A DNA stretch of 64,000 bases. It comes from Pohlia nutans. Lineage: Eukaryota; Streptophyta; Bryopsida; Bryales; Mniaceae. The notes below the pieces were generated by a model that had not been told where the DNA came from, did no database searches, and worked only from the letters and a program-made list of their open reading frames with translations. Below, piece by piece: positions 24,334 to 37,610 of this stretch; within the stretch, counting starts at the first letter, position 1; each line of letters begins with the position of its first letter. The stretch spans positions 2,808,001 through 2,872,000 of the forward strand of contig CM040103.1 of NCBI GenBank assembly GCA_022496805.1, read 5' to 3'. The position numbers and the translations under genes were made by a program.

Positions 24334-25156
24334 CATAACATTCAGTAGCCTTCAAGAAGGTGCTTTTTGATTTCATCCACCTTTATATATGGAGTGACCA
24401 GTGATTTGTAATTGAATAGGCTATTGAATCAAATAAACAATTACATGACATTATTGAATTGTGACTGAGTGAGTGCTATCATTTATTGTTTACCATGGTA
24501 AGTTGCTCTTGCTCAACCCCTAAATGCTTAGAGCCCTCTCCAAATTTGGCAGTTTGCAAAGATGCATTATAAAATGCAATCTAGAGGGATATTTTGAACT
24601 TGATATATGACTAAAACTTGTAAATTATGAATTTTAGATTCTATTCATAGAGTTAGATCTATGATTGCTATTAACAATAATTTTGTATAAAATTTGAAAT
24701 GTCAAATTCAAAATTATTTTGTAATTCAATTACAAATAAGATATTGACAATCTATGGATTAATTTTTTGTGATTGGTTGAAATATAATACTCTAAGTGTA
24801 GTGATTTCTGGAGATTTATTGGTTGCTTGATTTTATGAGTTGATTTTTTCTTAGACCACTTCTACACTAAAATCTTCAAAATTTTGGATGAATCACTACA
24901 ACATGATTTGAGGCATAAAATTTTCACAAATCAGCCTCTTTCTAATGAAAGAAAATGATTCTAACTTCTTGTAGAATCTACAGTAAAAATTCCACACTGC
25001 AAAAAGTGCATGACGGATGTGAAATTATGGATGAAATCTGTACATACAATTAGGGGTTAATGCCACCTGCCCCCATACCTATTGATGTGATGTGGAATAT
25101 CCCACATCAATTCTTTTCGTTGGAGGAAGGCACTATTCATCACTATTGAATGTTAT
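24334..25156. mobile_element. Family-D MITE split by a TTAA-type MITE
   Basis: The outer parts match the reverse complement of 19,721-20,040. The match breaks at TCAA (24,513) and resumes after TTAA (25,060) with TGCCACCTGCCCC, exactly where the intact copy has a single TTAA. It is therefore an occupied target site. Confidence 0.85.
24513..25060. mobile_element. TTAA-type MITE, family C, nested insertion
   Basis: The ends read TCAA-CCCCTAAATGC and CAATTAGGGG-TTAA. It is closely related to 46,113-46,665. It sits inside another repeat, and the comparison with the empty copy fixes both ends and the 4-bp TTAA duplication (one copy mutated to TCAA). Confidence 0.85.
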
Positions 25157-25526
25157 ACTACAATAAGGTAGATGTGCTGAATTCCATGCGGGTCCCAATG
25201 TCAATCCCTACATTTCAGGGCTGGGTCTTTAAAACCGCCCAGCCAAGTTTGAAAAATCACACAAGAAGCACTCTAAAAATTGCTCTTTTATTGGTTGATT
25301 TTGAGAATTCAACCTGTGAATAAAGCACGAATTCTATGCGCAAGTAATGGCCAGTCTACGCTTTTAAACTTAGAAATTCACAGAAAATTGTAGACATATT
25401 CAAAAAATGTGTATTTTTTGGAGATGCCTTTGCACGAGCTTTGCGGAGCATTCAAGAATAATAAACTTTTTTTTCACAGACCTAACCATCTAAACCTGAA
25501 ATTTGGACGGAAATATAAACATCTAC

Positions 25527-25759
25527 CTAAACTCTAAATGTCCCATAGGGATAGTACATACGTGGCCGTATAATTGGCATTTGCTACCAACAAGAAGCTC
25601 TAAATTGGGATCTCAATAGCTCACCAAAACCGCATTGATGTAAATTTCAGCTTCTGTGTTGAACTCAAACCTATAAAAGGTCTGAATCCATTCCAAATAC
25701 TAGAAAAATACACCGTATTCTACCCCCCAGAAAGACACTTTCAGACGTTTAGGGGTTAA
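25527..25759. mobile_element. TTAA-type MITE, family F copy 2
   Basis: It starts near CTAA-ACTCTAAATGTCCCA and ends CAGACGTTTAGGGG-TTAA. It is the inverted relative of the RPL27 intron 3 element, sharing 'gctaccaacaagaa' and 'gggatctcaatagctca'. Confidence 0.7.
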
Positions 25760-26039
25760 TGGCACAAAGAGGATGCCTTCCAAATGTGGGCTTAAATGCA
25801 GCTTTTGTAATACGGTCCCTCTACGTAAGCGTAATATACAGTAATGGAATAATGAATGGGCTTGTCCGACTCCTGTGTCCTCCTTGACTTGTGCAGGCGC
25901 CATCATACAGTCTGACGCCTGCTTCAGACTTCATAGCAATCCTCGAGACCACAGCGACCAACGAGAAAAAGGCGACGAACGAAGACTAATGACGAACGAA
26001 GACTCATGACGAACGAACGAACGACAACCAGTAGAGTCA

Positions 26040-27841
26040 GAAGCCGCGAAAAGAGTGGACGATAATATGGCTCCGTCACGACGGATCCATTCCGTCCGTC
26101 GGACCGTCGGGCCTGCGCGCCTCTTCTCTGCTTTGTCTCCCTCACGCTTCTTCATCACCATTGCCATTGTCTTCTCTGCTCTCGCCCCCGCGCCCGTTTA
26201 CTCCCTCGATCGCCGTTGCCAATCCTCGTTCAAGCATTTTCCTGTACGTGCTCTGCATCCCGTGAGTCTCTCGTTGCTTAATTTGGCACTCGGTATGTCA
26301 TGCTTGGAATCTCACTCTGCCATTGCTGTCAGACTATCCTCAGTCCCTATTTTGTCAACAAAAAAGCTTTTAACACCGCTAAAAATGTTCAAAGTCTGCT
26401 ACGAAATAAAATTTTAAAAATCCTTTGTAATTTCTCTCCGACTTCTTTGTAATTTCTGAATTTTTTTTGTTCCGAGTTTCGTATGTCGCATTTGATTTTT
26501 TGTTATTGACATCAGAGGCTAGTCATGTGTTCCGTAATGCTACGATCGTGTGTTGTCTGTTTTAACGGTTTAGGAGCGTTTGTAGTGTTGAATTTTGCGG
26601 TATTGGAATAAGAAGTTTGAATAAGCTGTTTTTTTCTGCTGCGTGTACGGTTTTGTTATAGAATTGTACACCTGCATTTTGTACACTGACGTTTCTGCGA
26701 CGGTGTGGAGTTCTTTTGATTGCTGACATTGTAGGCTAGTCATGTGTTTGATGTGGATCATGTGGAGATGATGTTAAACGGTTTAGGAGCATTCTTAGTG
26801 ATGGAATTGTGTTTTTAGCGGAGTTAGTGTTCGAATAAGCGTTGTGTACGGTTTTGTTATAGAATTGTGGACCTGCATAATCTTAGTATTGCGGTTTCTT
26901 CGCTGATTAGTTCGTTGTTTTGGTTATTGTTATGGAAGCAAATGTGAGAGGGAGATTTGCGCCAGATGTTGCCACGATTCCGACATCTCTGGTTTGCGTA
27001 CGGTTTTGTTATAGAATTGTAGACCTGCATTTTGTACACAATTTTAGTATTGCGGTTGTTTTGGTTATTGTTATGGAAGCAAATTTGAGAGGGAGATTTA
27101 CGCTTGGCTGAAACCCGATGACGCTGTGTGAGATGTTGCCACGATTCCGACATCTCTGCTTTGTGTACGGTTTTTTTAATCGAATTGTAGACCTGCATTT
27201 TGTACACAATCTTAGCATTGCGGTTGTTTTGGTTGTTGTTATTGAAGCAAATGTGAGGGAAATTTACTCCTTGCTGCTGAGATGTTGCCACGATTCCGAC
27301 ATCTGTCTGCTCCTAGGGTTTCGTTGATGCGATTTTTAACCGTCTTTCTACAAATTAGCGCACGAAATTATCTGATTCTAAGTGACGTTGACGATCCTTT
27401 TGTGGTTGGCGTCTGAAAATTCTTCGCCATGGCGCTGACTACTAACCTACAGCGTTTTCTTACATGTCGCATCTTCTCTGTATTGGATTACTTTTGGTAT
27501 GGCTCCGTATGATCATGATGGCCGTGTGCACTGATTTTCCATTTTGTATTACTCTCCTAATCCGATGGTGCCATAACGATTGGCAATGCTAACATAATGA
27601 TAATAATAATTTATTACTGCTGCAGTTTTCGAACTGCTACTTGATGTGTCATATATGCATGGTATAATATGCGGAAGTGTGCCGTCCGAAGTGTCTGCTG
27701 CAATTGCCACTGGTTTTGGTTGACGTATATTGAGAATTTTTGCCTCACACATAGAGTTTTGACTCTGAAATGTGTTTTTTTTTTTGGTGAGGAGCCGTAG
27801 GCGGACGCACTACCTGAGGAAGTAGAAGATCGATCTCAACA
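26040..27841 (+). promoter_or_regulatory. Probable promoter/5' UTR and leader intron of the LC8 gene
   Basis: A GC-rich, pyrimidine-rich block at about 26,055-26,260 looks like a plant 5' UTR, and GTGAGTCTCTCG at about 26,260 is a possible donor. The LC8 start codon lies 1.6 kb further on. The intervening DNA contains imperfect repeats that restate TACGGTTTTGTTATAGAATT four times, near 26,645, 26,850, 27,000 and 27,165. No transcription start can be fixed. Confidence 0.35.
26490..27310 (+). repeat. Imperfect tandem repeats upstream of the LC8 gene
   Basis: Units of about 150-200 bp restate GTACGGTTTTGTTATAGAAT, ACCTGCATTTTGTACAC, and GATGTTGCCACGATTCCGAC. Short open frames on both strands here come from the repeat, not from a protein. 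Confidence 0.7.
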
Positions 27842-28838
<997 letters not shown>

Positions 28839-30523
28839 TAACATGCAAGGGCCACCATGGAAGTAGGGTTTCGCTTCGAAAAACCTGGACCCATGAGGCA
28901 AAAACTAATTATAATTGGAGGTTTTGGTAGGAACGATGCAACACCTGACAATGACTGGGGATCTCCAATCTTTCTCTCTCTCACTCCATTCCTTTTACCT
29001 TTTAAAGGACTAGAACCATAAGCAATGGCGCTTGTGCATGACTAATTCAGGGAGATGCGTCCTCTGCAAACTGTGAGCTCGGGGTATGGATTAGCACGAT
29101 GAACTTGGCTGGTCAGAAAGTTGTCAGCAACTTACATCTACAACTTATGATGTGGTATGCTTTCATTAGATGCTTTTGACACTGTTGCTGTAACACATTC
29201 TCCTGTTCATGTATGCAACTGCATATATAACGGGCATTACTGTCTCTTCTTCCAACATACTAGTTCTGGACACTGTGCCTTTGATCCATGGAAATCCTCT
29301 ACGCCCTGCTCGCGTGGCAATGTTGGCAAACTCGACAAGGCTGGTGTTGGCTGCTGCGGCTTTTGATTTTGTGCACAACTACAGAAAGCCAACATGCACT
29401 GCGACTTACTACTGCCACATTAAGTACTGAACGTAAGAAAATCATGCCAGTCTCCCTGTTTGAATTTGCGAAGCCTCTATCAGGGATCTTTCAAAACCAA
29501 TTGTTCCGTCGATGTGCACGCTTTCCGTCTCTCGCTTTTCAACATAGAGGAATATCGTACTTCTGTCAATTGTTTTCCTAGAAACCTGGCAAGTGCCAAA
29601 CTCCGACATGTTATAGATTGCGTGACTTATTGTTTTCTACGTTTCAGCAACTGCGTTGAGCCTAATATTCACATACGCTGAGGGTTGATCACTCTCTTCC
29701 AATGTCATGTACATATAACTTAGCAATTGATATTCTTTAATCTCAAACTGGAGCGACCGTACGTGGTAGGAGGTACTGACAGATTGGTGCTTGATCTGCT
29801 TTCGAGGGTAACCAGCACGGGCGAAAACATTAACGTATACGAGGGATTCGACAGCTTCCACTCAGACAATCTGTTCTATTGCTCAACCACAGCAGCCGAT
29901 TCAGGTAGATTGGTAGTAAAGCAAAGGACACCTGAAAACTATTGATAAGGATTGCCGATGTTACAGAATGTCTCAATTTGCGAAACATTTGACATTAATT
30001 AAACCCTTACAATACATCAATTGGTGAAACCCTAAAAAGTCGAACAAGCGTCTGAAGATTTGGACTGCGTGGTGGTAACCGTTACTCACTAAGCCGTTAG
30101 CCCTAGTCTGCCAGCTACTGCCTTGGCCCATGATTTCCTGGCACTGTCTTCAGTTACCTTGTTGGAGCACGCCGAAGTGACCCAGATGGCTTTGTAGAAT
30201 GGCGATGGGTCCGTGCGCACGATGAAGCTCTTTCGAGACTGCAATTTCCTCAAGGCCGGCATTCCGAAATATATGATGTTTCAAGGTTTTATGGTGAGTA
30301 CGATTGCTCTGCATCTGAGAAGAACTGACGAACTCTTTGATTTTTGATGTTTTTAAAATCTTTTAACTCAACAAAATCACAGCAGAATAACAGAGGGAAA
30401 GTCTCTGTTGCGTGCAATCATTCGCAAGCATTTCAATTTCAAATTGGTTGGTCTCCTGATTCAATAATTAGTTCTCACTCTCTGTGAGTGCGTTTCAAAA
30501 CTCGGATGCATTAAGTTGTGAGA

Positions 30524-30525
<2 letters not shown>

Positions 30526-30597
<72 letters not shown>
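30526..30597. repeat. (AT)n microsatellite, about 36 units
   Basis: An uninterrupted AT dinucleotide run of about 72 bp. Confidence 0.95.
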
Positions 30598-30600
<3 letters not shown>

Positions 30601-31299
30601 GTTGAATCACCCATCTTCAATAGAAGCACTCAGTGAACTGCCTTGTCATCCATTTGCATTTATATATAAGGTGAGTGGGCCATAAACCAACACTTTCAGC
30701 ACTGCGCCTATTTTATAGTAATATGAGGTGCAATGAGATAGTTTGAATGAACTAGCAAATTGATTCTATATCTACCCCAAGTTGAATCATAATTATTGGA
30801 GTTATATTGAATAAGTTATGAGTTTTCAAAGTTGTTTATTCATGACAGTAGACTTGGGCTAAAATTGACAATGAATATGCCTTGAAAGATCATAAAGTGA
30901 CTTTGAATAAATATAGTTCCTACAAATGAGGTGACTTCAAGTAGTGGTTCAAAGTCAACAATCACTAAACTATTTTAGCGATTTTTTATTTTATTTTATT
31001 TTTGGCACACTGGAATGCCATTCATGAAGTATTTACATGAGTCACTTTATGGTCGGCATCAGTTATTGACCCACTCACTTATAAAGTGATGAATTCCACG
31101 ATTGCAGTTAAGTGGCACCATACACCACCCACAATTTTACCATGATTTCGACTCACCAATGTAGTCGGGTTGTCTTTACTCAACATTGTCGCTTAGCCAT
31201 GTGTAGCCTATGTAGTTTAACGTTAAGACTCATAGAGTTACTTTTACCCATTTATTGTGGGGAGTCTTTGTTACTTCTTTAACAATGTTATGCAAAAGA

Positions 31300-31522
31300 T
31301 TGACCATTACATTCTATAAGAGTAAGGTTCAGCATCCCTACTGCTTCGTTTGATTTTTACTAATACAATAACTTTCCTTGGAACTAAAGTGGAAGACAAC
31401 ACTTGCCATTATATGAGGGAATTTTGTAAGAGTCAAGTAAGTAGGACATGAAAACAAAGAGCATTCAAGAGCATCAAAAAAAATCTTGGAAACTTTAGTA
31501 AGGGAACAAAGTTTAGGGCTTA
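31300..31522 (+). repeat. Dispersed repeat, third copy
   Basis: This unit of about 220 bp matches 10,300-10,520 and 24,100-24,325. All copies contain 'ataactttccttggaacta' or a close variant and end near 'aaactttagtaaggg'. No terminal inverted repeat or coding capacity is seen; the class is unknown. Confidence 0.65.
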
Positions 31523-31987
31523 ACGCCTAAAGGACCAAGAAGTCCAAATTGAGCCTCATGTTTTTTTAAGTAGTTTTGAGTAGGTCATAGGTGAACTTTC
31601 TTTTTGTTCAAATTTATGTGTTTTTGATCAACATACACAATGTCCTTCATTGATTCCAATGACTTGGTCCCATTTGACTTATGATTTCAACAACATAATC
31701 AATTGAAATTTGTCATTTTTAACCCCTAAAAGACCAAGAAGCCCAAATTGGGGCTCGTGTTTTTTACAATAGTTTTGAGTAGGTTATATGTGGACTTTTT
31801 TGGTTCAAAATTATTTGTTTTTTGATTCAACACATGCACTGCTCTTCATTGATTATAGTGGTACAAAATTTGGTCCCACCTGAATTATCATTTTGACAAT
31901 GTAATTGATTGAATTCATCATTTTAAAACTACAAATTCTTGGTCCTTTAGGTATTAAACCATGAATCTTTTGTCCTTTAGGGGTTAA
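31520..31987. mobile_element. Two abutting family-A TTAA MITEs upstream of SSNA1 gene
   Basis: The first runs from TTAA at 31,520 to TTAA at 31,719-31,722; the second continues from the same TTAA to 31,984-31,987. Both carry CCTAAA(A)GACCAAGAAG starts. The second has an extra degenerate end near 31,954. Confidence 0.7.
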
Positions 31988-32223
31988 GAATGTGGCATGA
32001 CATGATTGAGGTGGCTAATTTGCAGATATGATGGCCGCGTCTATGAAAGCGTCAATCTGTTGGTACTGATTGCTGCTGCATTGATGCCATGCGCACTGAT
32101 GCCAAGGATCTCGCCTTGAGTTTGTTTCAAAGACAGAAAGAGAGAGCATGTAATCGACAAAAAGAGACTGGAACTGAGAAGGAGAGCACATGTGACGACA
32201 GCCCGCCTTCAATGACACCAGGC

Positions 32224-35200
32224 ATGGCATCTGCATCGCAAGCCGGATCCACAGCAATGAAGGTCTACAACACAGAGCTCATTCATCGTAAGTGGCTGCA
32301 TACACAGCTCGGGGAAGTCACTTAGTGTAAATTTTGGGTACATATGAGCGAACAAAGGGTATTTAATGGGGGCTATGAAATAATTGGAATATTCTTCTAT
32401 TTATGGTATATTAAGGGTATATTTCATATGTATTTTAAGAATGTTCTTAAACTATTCCCCAATTGGTTTTAAAACACCCTATATTACTTCTATAAATTTA
32501 TAATTTTTATCTCAAATGAATAAAAGTCACCCCATATTTGTTCTCTCATCTATTATATTAAATGCACATTGTCACACATCATGTTACAACCCTGCTATCA
32601 CAAAAACAATCACATTTTCATCATCCTTTTCTGTAAAACTTTGACCAACCATCCAATTCATATTCTCCTACGTTCAATGTTGCACTGCAATAGGTCTGTG
32701 CTTGCATTTCTTAATGATAAATGTACAGAACCGTTGACAAATTGTTGGCTAATAGAGTCAACCGAAAAGTCAGCTCAAAGAGGAAAGTTTTAGCAAACTC
32801 CTCTTGAACTCCTCTTGAACTCATAATATAAATAGACCAAAAACTAGTAGTTATCTAAATTCTTAACAGTGACTTCCCAGGATACACAGGTGACATGTCA
32901 TGCATGCATGCACACTTTTGAGTCTTCTATTTTCCGTTCTTATCTTGAGTTTTCACAATGGCTAAAAAATTCCATTGTGCTTGTTAAAATGGAGAAATTT
33001 TAAATAATTGGCAATTTTCAAACACCCATTTAAAATCTCAGATTTATATCCATCCTAATTTGAAGAGTTTTGTACGTGGAAATGAATGATAGTTACAATT
33101 GTGGCCCTTTGAAACACTCCATTTTAACAAACATGACCATAGAATGGAATATGAGTTGTTTATGCCTTACATCCCAAAGAGAAATTAAGGGTCTTGTTGA
33201 TTACCTAGTCACATTCTTGTTTCTCGTCAAACCATGAGGCTCACAAATTAACACACAATATAAGAGAATTCAACCCTCTAACTACGTATATGGTAAAAAA
33301 GAGTGGTAGTTTCTATCTCTATAGAAGTTGGAATTTATCATACCCTATGTTATAGATTTGTAACCAATTCAGATGAGTAGGACCTAAATATTTTTTAAGC
33401 ACGTGTAAGAGAGTTATTGAATCCTATATGACACCTTTTTTAAAATAATTTAAATCATCATTTTGATGTTCAAAACCAACAATAATGTAAGCTTTTAGGA
33501 AGGTAACAAAATGTATCTATACAAAGTTTTAAAATGTATATATACAAAGTAATTAAATCAGGTGACATTTTTGAACTTCAAAATTATATTTTGAGAAGTT
33601 ACAATAAGCAACTATTAACTTCCAAAGTTCAGACACTTGGGTAGAAAAGCTCAATGGGCGGTGTATGTGTTGGGGTTGTTGGTTTGCAGTTAAAGCCCAG
33701 AACCAAAGAGAGGGTGCCCATTGGGTTTGAATTGAAGCAAAATAGAGGGAATACTATTAAGATAGACACTTCCTTTGTTCCAAATTGATTGTCAAATTTG
33801 AACTCATAATTTTGTTTCAAATTGATTGTCTGTTGAGGAATGTGATACATTTATCTTTAACATTTATTGTTGAAATACATTTACTAGTGAAACTTTGATC
33901 CTTCATAAATTTTGCATACAAAACCCAAGAAACGCATTCATTGGTGTTGGAATTGGCAATGAGAATATTATATAAAAAAATTATGATAATTTCAATTATA
34001 ATAACCACATCAGGTGATTGAGTAGATTTTTGTTACTCTTGTTGCAAATAATTTACTTGCTTATGTCATCATGCATATTACTTGCTACTTAGAGCTACAA
34101 GGGCACATGCAACACATAAGGTTCTCTAGAGCCCCTTGCTCACCTCTGAATGTCACTGAGATTTTGTAAGGGAATAGCAATTAAGTGGAGAATAAGGAAT
34201 TCCGTCAGAGAACTTAAACTTAAGAGTAGATGAGCAGAGTTTGGATGAGCATAATTATTCTATTTTAAAGCCAGCCCATGTGTACCACATAAGGGAAAGG
34301 GTGTGATCTCAAAAAACTTAACCCTTAAAGGACCAAAAAGCCCAAATTGAACCTCATGTTTTTTAGCAAAATCTTATATGATCTTCTTTTAGTTCAAATT
34401 TATTTGTATTTTGACCAATACATACAATATTCTTCATTGATCCCACTAGTATAAAATTTGGTCTCATCTAAACTATATTTTCTCAATTGAATTTAGTCAT
34501 TTCGAAACCATGAATCCTTGGTCCTTTACAGGTTAAGAATCTTATTGAGACCGTGTAGAATATGGGCACTAATTATTTTTATGCACTTATGAGCTCAATC
34601 TACGGCTAGAAATAAACCGTCATTTTGGAACAAAGGAAGTAGATGATATCATGTTGAGCAATATGTGTGGGTGCTGGTCTTGCTCTGAAATTGTGACTGC
34701 GTTGTCACAAGTTGACCTAGGCATCGAGGAGCTTCGGGAAAAGAAAGACAAGATGAAGAAGGTGATGCAGTTGGAGGAGGAAGAGAAGGCCAACATCCAG
34801 AGGGAGTTGGCCGCCCTCACCAAGCGCTTGGCCGTCATCGACACCTCTTTGTCTCAAAAATATGCGTATGTGGAAGAATACGATAAAACCATTCAAGATG
34901 TTGAATCGGCTTATTCCAAGGTATGACATACATGAAATAATCCCGGCACAACTTTATACTATTGGTGTTCAATTCTCACCCTTCGTGAAAAAACTAAATT
35001 GGCTAAAAATAGAATTTGGTTGGCCAGAAATAGATGTCACCACAGTGTACATCTCACTGTGCCCATCAAAAAAGTATGTAGGGTCCAAAATGACTATTTT
35101 TAGCCACATTACTTTTTCCACGAAGGGGGAGAATTTCAATCATGAAAACTTAATGTGACCAACAACACCTAAGAGCATCTCCGCTTCAATTCATCCCTCG

Positions 35201-35422
35201 ACCACTATCATCACATTTAAAATTTGCATGTGTAGAAGCTGATCTTGGAGTATGGTAGTGTTGTTGTATAGGAAAGAATGCACAAATTGATGAACAAAAA
35301 TTGAAGCCTTCTACATGAACCATTCCATTACATCTTTTGTGCAGATCTTAGAGAGCTCACAGGCTCTTTTGCATGTGCTGAAAACCGAAAATTCTAATCA
35401 AATTCTACAAAGCGCGAGATAA
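32224..35422 (+). CDS. SSNA1/NA14-like (DIP13-type) coiled-coil protein, 113 aa, 3 exons
   Basis: Exons 32224-32287, 34721-34920 and 35345-35422 give 342 nt, or 113 residues; the animal homologue is about 119. The protein starts MASASQAGSTAMKVYNTELI, continues as an uninterrupted charged coiled coil (IEELREKKDKMKKVMQLEEE), then ends with the family signature AYSKILESSQALLHVLK, close to the AYLKILESSQTLLSVLK of animal SSNA1. SSNA1/DIP13 is a microtubule-binding fibril-forming protein of centrioles and basal bodies. An in-frame upstream ATG at 32,089 would add 45 residues rich in polar and charged residues; I prefer the later start because it matches family length. Intron 1 (2.4 kb) and intron 2 both contain repeats. 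Its retention fits a plant that builds cilia. Confidence 0.88.
32318..32545. repeat. Dispersed repeat with an inverted relative at 61,915-62,137
   Basis: Matches include 'attaatttataaatt'-type phrases, AAACACCCTATAT, and CATATGAGCGAACAAAG against CTTTGTTTGCTCATATG. It begins just after the SSNA1 exon 1 donor. Confidence 0.65.
34318..34536. mobile_element. TTAA-type MITE, family A, in SSNA1 intron 1
   Basis: It starts TTAA-CCCTTAAAGGACCAAAAA and ends CCTTGGTCCTTTACAGG-TTAA, with the interior shared with other family-A copies. It sits about 185 bp before exon 2. Confidence 0.75.
34973..35133. mobile_element. Fold-back MITE in SSNA1 intron 2
   Basis: The left arm TTCTCACCCTTCGTGAAAAA and the right arm TTTTTCCACGAAGGGGGAGAA are inverted copies with TTGGCTAAAAATAG next to them. 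A relative lies at 62,183-62,343. Confidence 0.7.
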
Positions 35423-36198
35423 GGTCTGTCTTCTCATACATATTGCACGTACTCTTGTTGTCTACCTAGGATATCCCTTCAAACCTTACCAAAAGGTTTA
35501 CGATAATTATAAATTAAATCAATCTGCTAATCTTTGCCATGATTTATTTTAATGAGTAAACTATTTGTTCATTAAATGGTTTTCATCTTAGTGGGAATGG
35601 CAACATAGGCCTCGGTCAAGTTTTTTGGGTTTGCAAGAGATTTTAGTTGAAATCCTAACATAATAAGAAATCTTAGTAGAATGTGAGAACTAATTCTGAT
35701 ATTTACAAGAATCTCAACAAAATACCAACAAATTTCAAAAATTCTTGGCTCCTACTCATCATTGCATGGGATGCAAGACTTTTCATGTAGGGTAGCTAAA
35801 CTCCCAACTCTTCATGCATAGTACTTTTTGGAGAGGAACTTAGAAAGAATTTTGGCTTTATATTTGTTGGAAATTAAATAAATAAATAAACATTTTTGGG
35901 ATATTCTACGTTGATTATCCACCAAATTCAAAGATGCCAAATTGCATTTAAAATTATTTCAAAATTTCCTCTAATTTTCTTTGTTTCTTGTAGTTGGATA
36001 ACATTTTGATACGAAATTAAAAACTAAATTTAAGCAACTTTACAAACAATGCTCCTAACGAGATGAATCAAATGGAATGCAGATGATTTGAACACCAAAA
36101 TGAGAAAAAGATTATGACGATAAACAGTTGGCTTTTCGTCTACAGTTATTGCTCTGGAGATTCAGCAATCACCCAGCAGAGTTACGTAGAGTTTTAGA

Positions 36199-36422
36199 TT
36201 AACCCTAAAGGACCAAGAAGCGTAAATAGAGCTTCGTGTTTTTTTAACAATTTTGAGTAGGTCATATGTGACCTTCTTTTTGTTCAAATTTATTTGTTGT
36301 TTAATCAAAACATGCAATGTCTTCATTGATTCCGGTGATATAAAACTTGGTCTCTTTATATCAATATGATCAATTGAATTTGTCATTTTAAATTCATAAA
36401 TCTTTGATCCTTTAGGGGTTAA
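36199..36422. mobile_element. TTAA-type MITE, family A
   Basis: It starts TTAA-CCCTAAAGGACCAAGAAG and ends TTTGATCCTTTAGGGG-TTAA; interior similar to the other family-A copies. Confidence 0.75.
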
Positions 36423-37299
36423 AATAGCAACCTTTGAATACACATGTCAAGTTTTTAACTAATCTAATCAGTCATTATTACAATTGCAACATACAGTCTA
36501 CCTTCCATATAATGACACTCCATAATATAACGATACTATTGTTTCAAGCATTACACATGTGACAAGTCATTTTGTTGACAAATTCATGCGTGCCATCTTG
36601 AAGGTAGGGCTTTCCAAACATGTCATAATAGTGAGGAACAAGTGTAGTTTTAAGAATTGTTTCAAGTACATGACATTCTTTTTTAGGCATGAAATTTTCC
36701 AAATTATAATAATAAATGACAAATACTTTTAGATTGATGACTTACCTTGGTGGATGCTTGAAAGCGCATGCAACATGTCAAAGTAATAGCTTAGAAGATA
36801 ACTTGACATGTGTTACTTTTCACATTTGCCATGTGCATAAACTTTGGAAGGGCTCTTAGTTGTATTGCATTAAAAGCAAATCTATTGCTTCTAACATAAC
36901 TCACTTTTCACTTACTCAAAAGGAATCTTTTTCTTACTAAAAAGCACTAACCAACCCTAGAATGGCTCAAAATAGCAAATGAGAAGCAACCAGTTTGTTT
37001 GTAGTGTTGGTAAAGAATGACCTATGCAATGTTGCTTCTATTGTTGTAATATCAAATATTAACATTTCCAAACTCCTTTAATGACACAATCTAAGCATCC
37101 AAACATGTACATGATAATAGAGTTATCTTTAAAGTCACCTTGTGTTTGAATAAGATACCATGTATTTTGTTTTAATATACTCTTATTTGTGCACTCCAAT
37201 AGTTATAAGGTATAGAAGAGTTTGGTGATCTCTCATTAGTAGGTGTGTAAGAGCTTGGTGATCTTCAAACTCATAGAAAACTAATTCACGTGTCTTTCT

Positions 37300-37610
37300 T
37301 TAACCCCTAAACCTACCAACCCTTTGAACAGAAGTAGATACTAGCATGGCTCAAATGTACAGGAGGTGTACATGAGAGGACCATTCCAAGCATAAAATTG
37401 ACCCAACAAATTTGACACACTTGTAGTTGGAGGTCTCTCCAATATTATCAACAGGTCCCCATCACAAGAAATTTATTGTAATTGGTAGAGAATTTAATAG
37501 GCTTACAAAGATGATTTGGATGAAAGCCATCCGGAGTTGTATGAGAAAGTTGCAAGACTTTGAATCTGTTTGTGATCCAGTTTCTGGACGCTGGGACGTT
37601 TAGGGGTTAA
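37300..37610. mobile_element. TTAA-type MITE, family B copy 2
   Basis: It starts TTAA-CCCCTAAACCTACC and ends GCTGGGACGTTTAGGGG-TTAA. It aligns along its length with 7,771-8,102, sharing 'aaccctttgaacagaagta' and 'gaggaccatt'. Confidence 0.8.

Larger units (their letters stand above)
21110..25900. other. AT-rich intergenic region with several TTAA-type MITEs
   Basis: The tracts (AAAAT)n and (AT)n occur at about 21,715-21,765 and 21,985-22,005. Four TTAA-type elements lie at 22,200-22,784, 22,781-23,540, 24,513-25,060 and 25,527-25,759, plus a copy of the dispersed repeat at 24,100-24,325. I see no gene. Confidence 0.5.
28839..32223 (+). other. Region between LC8 and SSNA1 genes with unassigned exon-like segments
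   Basis: The LC8 3' UTR is followed by two GC-richer stretches with coding-like frames: 29,209-29,430 (contains VPLIHGNPLRPARVAMLANS) and 29,727-29,945 (contains ENINVYEGFDSFHSDNLFYC). A third, at about 30,190-30,296, ends in a good donor (ATG|GTGAGT). None matches a family I know. The segments are not joined by convincing splice sites and could be non-coding exons, a small gene or a pseudogene. From 30,526 the region is repetitive. Confidence 0.3.

Noticed and set aside
26857..27291. 144-codon open frame on the minus strand
   Set aside because: It is built from the tandem repeat unit, with repeating peptide phrases; no sign of a real protein.
34862..35158. 98-codon open frame overlapping SSNA1 exon 2
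   Set aside because: It is out of frame with the conserved coiled coil and runs into a MITE in intron 2.
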